Positions 1 to 6,129 of a DNA stretch of 10,862 nt are shown one piece after another (position 1 is the stretch's first letter; each line of letters starts with the position of its first letter). The notes beneath the pieces are model-generated. The model searched no databases and was not told the origin of the DNA. It saw only the letters and a list, made by a program, of their open reading frames with translations. Both the position numbers and the translations under genes were made by a program. The stretch is from Cyclobacteriaceae bacterium (lineage in GTDB: Bacteria; Bacteroidota; Bacteroidia; Cytophagales; Cyclobacteriaceae): contig JANYDR010000092.1 of assembly GCA_025363495.1 (NCBI GenBank), positions 1 to 10,862 on the forward strand, read 5' to 3'.

Positions 1-83
1 AATATCTGCTACGTTTTTTACGATCTTGTACTAACCATGCCAGATATCGTTTCTTCGTAAATTTTTAAAGAGCCCAAATCTAA

Positions 84-1190
84 ATGAATACTTTATTGCA
101 TCCCAAGACCAAATTGCACTGCAGTGCCCTTCTGATCTTCATATTTATTAGTTCATTCACCCACGCTCAACTCCTAAAAGTTGGCGTAGCCGGTCTCAGT
201 CATGATCACGCTCATAGTATCATGCAGCAATACAAAAAAGGAGAAGTAATTCTTCTGGGAATAGCCGAAGCTGATGCAAACCTTATTGAGCGTTACAAAA
301 AGCAATACCAGGTGCCTGATTCGTTATTCCATAAGGATTTAACAACCATGTTGCAACGAATAAAGAAACCTGATGCCGTGTTGGCTTATAATGCAATCTC
401 CGAACACCTCGGCGTAGTTGAGATCTGTGCTCCGAAAGGTATTCCAGTGATGGTAGAGAAACCTCTGGCCGTTTCCGTAAAGCAAGCGGAACGAATGAAA
501 GCGCTGGCCAATCAATATAAAATCCAGTTGCTTACTAATTATGAAACCACCTGGTATGATAGCAATCAACAAGTATACTCATTGGTAGAAGAAAATGAAA
601 TCGGACCTATCCGGAAGATGGTCGTGCACGATGGTCATGGTGGCCCAAAAGAAATAGGATGCAGCAAGGAATTTCTGGCATGGCTTACCGATCCCGAAAA
701 GAATGGTGGTGGCGCAATCATTGACTTTGGTTGTTATGGCGCCAACCTGATGACGTGGCTGATGAACGGAAAAGCTCCCATTGCAGTAACTGCCATCACT
801 CGCCATTACAAACCTGATATCTATCCCAAAGTGGATGATGATGCAACGATCATGTTAGAATATGATGGTGCGATAGGAATCATTGAAGCTTCCTGGAACT
901 GGCCATTCGGAATAAAAGACATGGAAGTGTTTGGCGTAGATGGTTATCTTCATGCGCTCAATAAATCAACATTACAAGAGCGAAAGAAAACAGCGGCCTA
1001 TACTGAAATACCCAATAAGCCAGCGGCCTATACTGATAATTTAGTTTACCTGGCAGCGGTACTCCGAGGTACAATAAAATCAGAGAATGATTTGTCTTCG
1101 CTGAATAACAATATGATTGTTGTGAGAATCCTGGAGGCGGCGAAGGAGTCGGCGAAAGATGGGAGGAGGGTGGTGATGGGTAATCTGTAA
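84..1190 (+). CDS. Exported Gfo/Idh/MocA-family oxidoreductase
   Basis: Probable NAD(P)-dependent sugar or polyol oxidoreductase exported from the cytoplasm. Residues about 12-28 form a hydrophobic signal sequence ending THAQ, without a twin arginine. The mature part opens with a Rossmann beta strand and the turn KVGVAGLSHDHAHS (32-45); this HDH variant replaces the usual GxGxxG. The family hallmark EKP is at 125-127 (VEKPLA), and the substrate-domain motif GGGAIIDFGCYG is at 208-219. At 368 residues the length is normal for the family. Substrate cannot be read from the sequence. A lipoprotein with a glycosidase-like domain starts 44 bp after the stop, so the pair may process a carbohydrate in the periplasm. 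Residues 303-317 hold a small internal duplication (AAYTEIP / AAYTDN). The first ATG gives a complete signal peptide, so the start is credible. Confidence 0.87.
   Translation: MNTLLHPKTKLHCSALLIFIFISSFTHAQLLKVGVAGLSHDHAHSIMQQYKKGEVILLGIAEADANLIERYKKQYQVPDSLFHKDLTTMLQRIKKPDAVLAYNAISEHLGVVEICAPKGIPVMVEKPLAVSVKQAERMKALANQYKIQLLTNYETTWYDSNQQVYSLVEENEIGPIRKMVVHDGHGGPKEIGCSKEFLAWLTDPEKNGGGAIIDFGCYGANLMTWLMNGKAPIAVTAITRHYKPDIYPKVDDDATIMLEYDGAIGIIEASWNWPFGIKDMEVFGVDGYLHALNKSTLQERKKTAAYTEIPNKPAAYTDNLVYLAAVLRGTIKSENDLSSLNNNMIVVRILEAAKESAKDGRRVVMGNL
991..1036 (+). repeat. Short direct repeat inside the oxidoreductase gene
   Basis: CAGCGGCCTATACTGA occurs at 991-1006 and, base for base, at 1021-1036. 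The offset is exactly 30 bp (ten codons), so the reading frame is kept and the protein repeats AAYT. Only the first 16 bases of each 30-bp unit match. Confidence 0.8.
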
Positions 1191-1234
1191 TCGGTGATCG
1201 GTAGATGAGTCATGGAAGTAAAATATAGTCAACT

Positions 1235-3319
1235 ATGAAAAGTTTTCTAGCAAACTGTTTAGCCATTGCGTTCATAGTTTTTACTTTCTCCTGCAAGAAT
1301 GAAGGTAATAAAGCTCGGGAGGTTGACCTTGAAGAAGCGAATCTGCATGATTACATCTCCAGTATTACGTGGGATTCTATTAAATCCACTAAGCCAGAAG
1401 TTTCAGTGCAAAAAGTATCACCGGGACTGGCTAAAGTTCTTTTCAAGTTTGCTATTAAAGATTCTGTTCATCAGAACGATTGGAAGGTAACGATTCGTCC
1501 ATCGTTTGCTCCTGAATTTCACTGGGCACCTCATCTTACGCCGACTGATAAAAATATTATTGCTCAACATGTTTTTCGTGCACCGGCACTAATTCTTGCC
1601 AACAAGCAAAAGCAGCTGACGATTATTCCAGACCTGGATTTGATAGGAAAGACTTCTGTCAAATGGTATATGGATCTTGATGCACCAAGTAATACGCTAA
1701 CTCTCGGTGTCAGTAATAATAAGGTTACGGAACATGTGCTTTTTGAAAGAGATTCGGGTATGATTATCGCACCACCGGTATTTGAATTTGGATTTTACGT
1801 AATGACAAGCAATGATTCGTCAGTTGTATCGGATCCATGGAGAAAGCCACTTGCCTTTCTTTGGGAGAAGTGGGGCAAACCGCTTTATGATGATGGTCAG
1901 CCGATAAAGGGAAATCTGGAGCCTTATGCTAAACATACATACGATTGGGCATTTGATTCATGGAAGAAAAGTGTCTGGCAGGAATTTTCATTACGGGGAA
2001 AGAAAGTAGGCGCTCCGGTATTCATTGTTAACGTTACTCAAAGTCCTAATTATCCAGGTGATGTGAATGAACGTGAATTTCGTTCCATCTGGAACCAGGC
2101 ATGGTTTAGTTCTCTACGATCGGCCCAGGGACTTTTTCGTTATGCAAGGCGAACCAACAATAAGGAACTACTGAAGAAAGCAAACATGACGAAAGAACTT
2201 GCTCTGCTGTTTCCACAGCGAGATGGTTTATTCCCCGCTGTGATTGCAACAGAGATGGAGAAGGTAACTATAAATGGAAAGATAGTTTCAAAGTCGAAAG
2301 GATGGAATGATTATTACTTTGGCAACTCCAATCGCAATCCAATTGTTACATGGGGCGATGCAAAAGCTTCACCTTATCATTTACTGGATATGAGCTGGAC
2401 AGCCTACCTGATGCTTACCTGGTATGAAGAATTAGAAAAAGATAATCGATTACTTACCTATGGCACGAAGTATGCTGATAAGTTGATCTCATTACAGCAA
2501 CCCGACGGATTTTTTCCTGGTTGGCTTGATACAAAATCCTTGAAGCCTCTTGGATATCTTGATCATTCACCTGAAACATCTTTGTCAGTGACATTTCTCT
2601 TAAAGATGTATGAAATTACAAAGGAGCGGAAGTACCTGGAATCTGCTGAAAAAGCTTTGAACGCAGTTGTTAAAAATATTATTCCTGTAAGTCAGTGGGA
2701 AGACTATGAAACATACTGGTCGTGCAGTGGTGTCCTGGACTCAATGCTTAACAAAAAGATTATTCGCAATGATGCTTTCAAACAAAATACACTGTCGATG
2801 TACTGGACGACAGAAGCACTGTTTAATTTTTACCTGATTACTAAGGATAAAAATTATCTTCATACAGGTCAGCGCGTATTGGATGAGTTATTAATGTACC
2901 AGGCATCCTGGCAGCCGCCGTTCATTCCTATTCATGCGTTGGGCGGCTTTGGTGTTATGAATGCCGATGGAGAATGGAGTGATTCGCGGCAAAGTCTTTT
3001 TGCTGAAATAATTCTGAAGTATGGTAAGGAATTAAACAATCAGGAATATACCGAGCGGGGACTTGCTGCCTTAAGAGCTTCATTTCTTATGATGTATTGT
3101 CCGGAGAATCCGGAGACAAAAGCGCAGTGGGAAAAAGTATATCCATTCTTTAATGAAAAAGATTACGGATTCATGATGGAGAATTATGGCCACGGCGGAA
3201 AGACGAATTCGGAAGGATTAGGGATCGGTGAATTTACAATTTATGATTGGGGTAATGGCGCGGCAGCGGAAGCATATAATCGGATGTTGGATCATTTTGG
3301 GGAGGGGTTTGTTAAGTAG
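1235..3319 (+). CDS. Lipoprotein with probable (alpha/alpha) toroid glycosidase-like domain
   Basis: A 694-residue envelope lipoprotein. The signal peptide ends in a lipobox-like VFTFSC with Cys20 as the lipidation site, followed by KNEGNK. Residues about 50-220 are rich in beta-strand patterns and probably form a sandwich domain. From about 285 to the end the pattern is repeated helical hairpins with aromatic and glycine-rich turns, as in six-hairpin glycosidases and related epimerases or lyases: DGLFP (330-334), QQPDGFFPGW (421-430), WEDYETYWSC (488-497) and EWSDSR (580-585). Acidic residues in these turns are catalytic candidates, but I cannot name a CAZy family. It lies 44 bp after an exported oxidoreductase and is probably co-transcribed with it. 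A general carbohydrate-active role is an inference; the exact reaction is unknown. Confidence 0.75.
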   Translation: MKSFLANCLAIAFIVFTFSCKNEGNKAREVDLEEANLHDYISSITWDSIKSTKPEVSVQKVSPGLAKVLFKFAIKDSVHQNDWKVTIRPSFAPEFHWAPHLTPTDKNIIAQHVFRAPALILANKQKQLTIIPDLDLIGKTSVKWYMDLDAPSNTLTLGVSNNKVTEHVLFERDSGMIIAPPVFEFGFYVMTSNDSSVVSDPWRKPLAFLWEKWGKPLYDDGQPIKGNLEPYAKHTYDWAFDSWKKSVWQEFSLRGKKVGAPVFIVNVTQSPNYPGDVNEREFRSIWNQAWFSSLRSAQGLFRYARRTNNKELLKKANMTKELALLFPQRDGLFPAVIATEMEKVTINGKIVSKSKGWNDYYFGNSNRNPIVTWGDAKASPYHLLDMSWTAYLMLTWYEELEKDNRLLTYGTKYADKLISLQQPDGFFPGWLDTKSLKPLGYLDHSPETSLSVTFLLKMYEITKERKYLESAEKALNAVVKNIIPVSQWEDYETYWSCSGVLDSMLNKKIIRNDAFKQNTLSMYWTTEALFNFYLITKDKNYLHTGQRVLDELLMYQASWQPPFIPIHALGGFGVMNADGEWSDSRQSLFAEIILKYGKELNNQEYTERGLAALRASFLMMYCPENPETKAQWEKVYPFFNEKDYGFMMENYGHGGKTNSEGLGIGEFTIYDWGNGAAAEAYNRMLDHFGEGFVK

Positions 3320-3328
3320 CTAAAAGTA

Positions 3329-3446
3329 TTTCACCACGGAGCCACGGAGAACACCGAGCTTTTTCTTCGAGTATTTTCATTGGTTAGAATTCTTTGTGTT
3401 GCCATGTTTGCCGACAGGCACGCATTCCTCTGTGGCTGTGGTGAAA
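3329..3446. repeat. Long imperfect inverted repeat of the ACCACGGAG type
   Basis: The left arm at 3329-3349 begins TTTCACCACGGAGCCACGGA. The right arm at 3428-3446 is, as reverse complement, TTTCACCACAGCCACAGAG. They match in blocks of 9, 5 and 3 bases separated by small bulges. Between them are remnants of an inner palindrome (GAACACCGAG near 3350, TTTGTGTTGCC near 3393) and a small hairpin, TGCC-GACA-GGCA, at 3409-3420. I recognise this wording as a dispersed intergenic palindrome seen in many bacteria. It fills most of the spacer between the lipoprotein gene and the next gene. Confidence 0.7.
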
Positions 3447-3451
3447 AAATA

Positions 3452-3472
3452 AAATTCAGCGAAGCTGAATTT
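3452..3472. terminator. 9-bp hairpin with GAA triloop, possible terminator
   Basis: AAATTCAGC, GAA, GCTGAATTT forms a perfect 9-bp stem whose core is GCGAAGC, a heptamer known to fold into an exceptionally stable DNA mini-hairpin. On the minus strand the stem is followed by TTTTATTTTTT, which would make a good intrinsic terminator for that direction. On the plus strand the T-rich tail is weak. No minus-strand gene is present to need it, so the terminator role is uncertain. Confidence 0.5.
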
Positions 3473-3502
3473 ATCTCCCCCATAAACATTTTCTCTTAGT
3501 GA

Positions 3503-3519
3503 TGGGGATACTCTCCCCA
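3503..3519. repeat. 6-bp hairpin upstream of the barrel-protein gene
   Basis: TGGGGA, loop TACTC, TCCCCA. It sits 40 bases before the next start codon, so it would fall in the leader or promoter region of that gene. Function unknown. Confidence 0.4.
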
Positions 3520-3559
3520 CCTTAGTTTAATTTCGCCCCGGTTTTTACGTTGATCCGTG

Positions 3560-4378
3560 ATGAGGTATTTCATAATTGTCTTTTCAGTCTTTTCATTCAT
3601 TGGAATGGAAACGTTTGCGCAGGATTCGTTGACGACGAAGCTCGGAAAGAAGAAGAAAACACTCTATTTTACGTGGGGCTATAACCGCGACTGGTACTCC
3701 TCCAGTACTATTCATTTCAAGAATACCAAGACCGACAACTACGATTTTACATTCATCGATGCAAAGGCCCACGACAGTCCATCCATGGATCGCTATTGGC
3801 AGCCGGACAGATTAACAATTCCCCAATACGATTTGAATATCGGAATTATGCTTAATGATAAGCACGACCTTGGAATTGAGGTTGGCTGGAATCATTTAAA
3901 ATATATAGTTACCGATAACCAGGTAATTCACGTGCGTGGAGAAATCCGAGGTCACTACATTGACAAAGACACATTGGTTACTCCTGACTTCGTTCATCTT
4001 CAGCATACCAATGGCAATAACTACCTCATGATAAATCTTGTAAAACGTCAGAAACTTTGGACGTCCAAGAATTTTCAGTTGAGCGCTATTGCTAAAGTAG
4101 GAGCGGGGCCACTCATCTCGTATACCATCTCCACTATTCTCGGTAATGTCGATAGCGGTCACTTTCATTATCACGGTTTGGTAGCAGGCACAAGCGTTGG
4201 ATTGCGTTTTAACATTTATAAATATTTCTTCATTCAAAGTGATATGCAGGGCGCGATCGCCGATTATACCAACACTGAATTGGGGGCCGATCATCAGGGA
4301 TTGGCAACACATCACTTTACCTCATTGCAATGGACATGGGAGGGAGGACTTAACTTTCCGATGGGGAGGGGGAAGTAG
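3560..4378 (+). CDS. Putative outer-membrane beta-barrel protein
   Basis: A 272-residue protein I cannot assign to a named family. Residues 1-20 are a signal peptide (MRYFIIVFSVFSFIGMETFA, probable cut before QDS). The rest shows alternating polar and hydrophobic residues in short strands with aromatic girdles, for example LYFTWGYNRDWY near the start, LNIGIMLNDKHDLGIEVGW, and SLQWTWEGGLNF near the end; this is typical of small Bacteroidota outer-membrane barrels. The ATG at 3560 is preferred; an in-frame GTG at 3557 would add only one residue. Transcription is probably independent, because the upstream spacer is full of hairpins. A tight GTGAC-TTC-GTCAC hairpin lies 6 bases after the stop. 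Confidence 0.7.
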   Translation: MRYFIIVFSVFSFIGMETFAQDSLTTKLGKKKKTLYFTWGYNRDWYSSSTIHFKNTKTDNYDFTFIDAKAHDSPSMDRYWQPDRLTIPQYDLNIGIMLNDKHDLGIEVGWNHLKYIVTDNQVIHVRGEIRGHYIDKDTLVTPDFVHLQHTNGNNYLMINLVKRQKLWTSKNFQLSAIAKVGAGPLISYTISTILGNVDSGHFHYHGLVAGTSVGLRFNIYKYFFIQSDMQGAIADYTNTELGADHQGLATHHFTSLQWTWEGGLNFPMGRGK

Positions 4379-4383
4379 TTTTG

Positions 4384-4396
4384 GTGACTTCGTCAC
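4384..4396. repeat. cGAAg-type hairpin just after the barrel gene
   Basis: GTGAC-TTC-GTCAC forms a 5-bp stem with a three-base loop. On the minus strand it reads GTGAC-GAA-GTCAC. No T-run follows, so it is not a standard terminator. Confidence 0.55.
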
Positions 4397-4406
4397 AAGG
4401 GTGATC

Positions 4407-4431
4407 ACCGCGAAGGCGCTAAGACGCAAAG
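4407..4431 (+). repeat. Dispersed-repeat fragment (GCGAAGGCGCTAAGACGC type)
   Basis: Positions 4407-4431 contain GCGAAGGCGCTAAGACGC followed by AAAG, wording I recognise from dispersed intergenic repeats in diverse bacteria. Only one arm is seen here. It follows a GTGATCAC palindrome at 4401-4408. Confidence 0.5.
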
Positions 4432-4515
4432 CACCGCCGAGATTCTGATTATTGACTTGTTCTGTAAGAAGTTTACATTTTAATTGTTTAACGGACTTCT
4501 GCGGTAAAGCAATCC

Positions 4516-4528
4516 GCGACGAAGTCGC
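4516..4528. repeat. cGAAg hairpin, second copy in this spacer
   Basis: GCGAC-GAA-GTCGC, a 5-bp stem with a GAA triloop. It is the same design as the hairpin at 4384-4396 in opposite orientation, with a T-A to C-G change at the second stem pair that keeps the pairing. Confidence 0.55.
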
Positions 4529-4572
4529 CCTGTTGGTCCGAATCTATAAACATCCCGAAGACTGCTTACTAG

Positions 4573-4749
4573 GAAGCACGAGCAGAACCTTTTAGGCCAA
4601 AAACGACTGAGCGATATACGCATGTGACAAAAAAGGGATTTGGTGTAAATCAGAATGAGAATCTGTTTGAGTACCTGGTTTATAAATTTCCCTGCTTCGC
4701 CTTGGTGGATGCCATCTTAGAACGTAAAAAATCAGACTTTACGAACTGA
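4573..4749 (+). pseudogene. Remnant of a tyrosine recombinase (XerC/XerD-like integrase) C-terminus
   Basis: The frame open from 4573 to the TGA at 4747-4749 contains KTTERYTHVTKKGFG, which closely resembles the end of XerD-type integrases, where the Tyr of the (I/R)YTHV motif is the DNA-cleaving residue; here its codon is at 4615-4617. In the neighbouring frame, just upstream (4583-4600), is QNLLGQ, matching the LLGH segment that normally precedes it. A frameshift at the run of five A (4599-4603) would join the two. Nothing resembling the rest of the roughly 300-400-residue enzyme remains upstream, so the gene is broken and truncated. The tail after GFG (NQNENLFEYL) is only loosely family-like. 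It suggests a decayed mobile element. Confidence 0.5.
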
Positions 4750-4886
4750 AAATTTTTATCGAGATCTAGATACCATCTGCTGATTTTTTTTGCATATTGT
4801 GTAACAAGCAATAACAACAGCTGTAGGTACATTGTCTGACAAATACATCGAGACAAAAACCTAATAATTCGGACGTTTGCACCTTC

Positions 4887-4905
4887 GTTTCCAGTACTGG
4901 AACGC
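4887..4905. promoter_or_regulatory. Palindromic operator-like site
   Basis: TTCCAGTACTGGAA at 4889-4902 is a perfect 14-bp palindrome. Allowing one bulged T, symmetry extends to CGT at 4886-4888 and CG at 4903-4904. It could bind a dimeric regulator; no gene starts close by, the nearest intact start being about 400 bp away. Confidence 0.35.
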
Positions 4906-4927
4906 ATAAAATACCCCAAAAGCATCG

Positions 4928-4970
4928 GTGACCCATAGTGACCCCATCGTCACCCCATCGTGACCCTATT
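4928..4970 (+). repeat. Tandem array of four 10-11-bp repeats, consensus GTGACCCCATC
   Basis: Units are GTGACCCATA (4928-4937), GTGACCCCATC (4938-4948), GTCACCCCATC (4949-4959) and GTGACCCTATT (4960-4970). The outer copies are more diverged than the inner ones. The period is about one helical turn, so all copies face the same side of the DNA, as in iterons or stacked operator sites. Confidence 0.75.
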
Positions 4971-4986
4971 AACATGAGTCATGAAG

Positions 4987-5031
4987 TCTTTGGGAGTCTC
5001 TTTGCTAGGTCTTTACTAACTCTTTGGTAGG
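4987..5031 (+). repeat. Second tandem array, four 11-12-bp repeats, consensus TCTTTGNTAGG
   Basis: Units are TCTTTGGGAGTC (4987-4998), TCTTTGCTAGG (4999-5009), TCTTTACTAAC (5010-5020) and TCTTTGGTAGG (5021-5031). It begins 16 bp after the GTGACCCCATC array and has the same 11-bp period but an unrelated sequence. Confidence 0.65.
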
Positions 5032-5249
5032 TAGGGTCAAAGCTTAAGAAGTCTCTCATAAAGGCTGAAATCGACTCTTTTTTGGCATAATCTGCTATCT
5101 TTATAAATACGTCCCCCACGTTATGCCAAAACTGCGAAAGAAAACCGAACGGTAAGAAAATAGAGAAAGGTGCCGCCGTGAAATACAAACGCAAGCCAGT
5201 GATGTGGACACCTTACTAATTCAAATTCTTCACGTGGGACTAGCGAACG

Positions 5250-5283
5250 TTTCCTTCATAACGTGAGAGAAGTATTATATTTC
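5250..5283 (+). promoter_or_regulatory. Candidate Bacteroidota promoter for the fusion gene
   Basis: TATATTTC at 5276-5283 matches seven of eight positions of the Bacteroidota -7 element TAnnTTTG. TTTC at 5250-5253 is a weak -33 element (consensus TTTG) 22 bp upstream. The start codon lies about 22 bp downstream. An imperfect inverted repeat (TTCTTCACGT near 5227, ACGTGAGAGAAG near 5261) flanks the -33 region. Confidence 0.3.
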
Positions 5284-5305
5284 GATTACTGTAAAATCAG
5301 GGAAG

Positions 5306-5896
5306 ATGAGCACAAAAAGTATTTTCGAACGACTACGTGACGGAGAAACGATTCACGCCAACGACACTGAAGGATTTAAACTACGGGACGCTTCATTTGC
5401 AACGAAGGAATTACTGGTTCAAATGAATAATTCCTCAAACCCGACAGAAATCAGAAACTTGCTAAGCCAAATTACCGGCAGTGAAATTGACAAAAGCGTT
5501 GATGTATTTACAACATTATACATCAATTACGGCAAGCATACCAAAATCGGAAAGAACGTAATAACTGTTAACACTCAGACTTTTACAGCTACGCTTTTGG
5601 ATAATAACTCAGCAAAAGCATTTAGGGAAATGTTGCCACTGAAAACTAAAATGATTGACCTGAATGGAAATGAGAAATATTGTGACTTGCAAAAAAGTCT
5701 CCCGACAGACCCGTTCAATCCTAAAACAATAAAAAATGGCGACTTAATGCTGTATGGCGCAGAGACCCTGGTATTATTTTACAAAACTTTTTCAACATCA
5801 TATAGCTATACAAAATTAGCAGAAGTAGATGATGCGACTGGCTTATCATCGGCTTTCGGTTCGCGTGACACAAGAGTCACTTTTGAATTGGAATAA
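5306..5896 (+). CDS. Chimeric protein: N-terminal part of a maltose-acetyltransferase-like enzyme fused to a cyclophilin-like domain
   Basis: Residues 1-85 (FERLRDGETIHANDTEGF through YINYGKHTKIGKNV) read like the start of Maa/NodL-type sugar O-acetyltransferases: the helical Mac domain and the first left-handed beta-helix turn. In that family the active-site His lies further on, and over 100 residues of hexapeptide repeats should follow; all are absent. Instead residues about 86-196 (QTFTATLLDN, LNGNEKYCDL, NGDLMLYG, LVLFYKTFSTSYSYTKL, VTFELE) match a full cyclophilin-like (TM1367-type) domain, usually a separate gene. The frame is continuous, so this is not an obvious pseudogene. The acetyltransferase is almost certainly inactive; the cyclophilin-like half may fold. 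AGGGAAG directly before ATG supports the start. It may derive from a deletion joining two neighbouring genes. Actual function unknown. Confidence 0.8.
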   Translation: MSTKSIFERLRDGETIHANDTEGFKLRDASFATKELLVQMNNSSNPTEIRNLLSQITGSEIDKSVDVFTTLYINYGKHTKIGKNVITVNTQTFTATLLDNNSAKAFREMLPLKTKMIDLNGNEKYCDLQKSLPTDPFNPKTIKNGDLMLYGAETLVLFYKTFSTSYSYTKLAEVDDATGLSSAFGSRDTRVTFELE

Positions 5897-5940
5897 AGAC
5901 GTTGAAATGAAAGGAGGGCACAGGCGCTAATCGAGTAAAC

Positions 5941-5968
5941 GGCCTCGCCAGTTGTAACTAACGAGGCC
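5941..5968. terminator. Long hairpin after the fusion gene, possible terminator
   Basis: GGCCTCG / CGAGGCC make a 7-bp GC-rich stem. Inside it, after a symmetric CC/AA internal loop, AGTT-GT-AACT gives four more pairs. It is followed by TCTCACATTTTATCT, a weak U-rich tail. It sits 45 bases after the stop codon at 5894-5896, so termination is plausible. Confidence 0.45.
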
Positions 5969-6050
5969 TCTCACATTTTATCTGCCGAAATCTTATGTCT
6001 ATGAAGACTTAGTTTGGAACGCTCGACATGAGTATATTGCTCAACAAAGG

Positions 6051-6061
6051 AGTCGAAGACT
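6051..6061. repeat. Small cGAAg hairpin
   Basis: AGTC-GAA-GACT, a 4-bp stem (extendable by G-T pairs) with the same GAA triloop closed by C-G as at 3452, 4384 and 4516. Confidence 0.35.
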
Positions 6062-6129
6062 TTAGGCCATGCGCCCGAGCGAGATCCCTGGTAACAATTC
6101 AAAATCATGTTTAACAACTCTTTTATTAT

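Larger units (their letters stand above)
4379..5305. other. 927-bp stretch without an intact gene, built of repeats and remnants
   Basis: In order it holds: a cGAAg hairpin (4384-4396), a dispersed-repeat fragment (4407-4431), a second cGAAg hairpin (4516-4528), a decayed tyrosine-recombinase C-terminus (4573-4749), a palindrome (4887-4905), two arrays of four roughly 11-bp repeats (4928-4970 and 4987-5031), and a promoter-like region before the next gene. Open frames on the minus strand between 4680 and 5194 have no recognisable protein character. The stretch looks like the scar of a former mobile element. Confidence 0.6.

Noticed and set aside
26..65. Promoter before the oxidoreductase (TTG at 26, TAAATTTT at 58)
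   Set aside because: The spacing of 29 bp is well above that of known Bacteroidota promoters and the AT-rich box is easily met by chance.
4763..4794. Intrinsic terminator before a run of eight T
   Set aside because: The sequence before the T-run forms only a weak four-pair AT-rich stem, so the T-run alone is not enough.
4680..5194. Three minus-strand open frames (4680-4925, 4766-4975, 4979-5194)
   Set aside because: They overlap one another or the repeat arrays, have odd composition and no recognisable motif or start context; the repeats explain this DNA better.
5897..6129. Integron attC site after the fusion gene
   Set aside because: The required RYYYAAC and GTTRRRY core pair is not found in either orientation, and the recombinase remnant lacks integron-type features.
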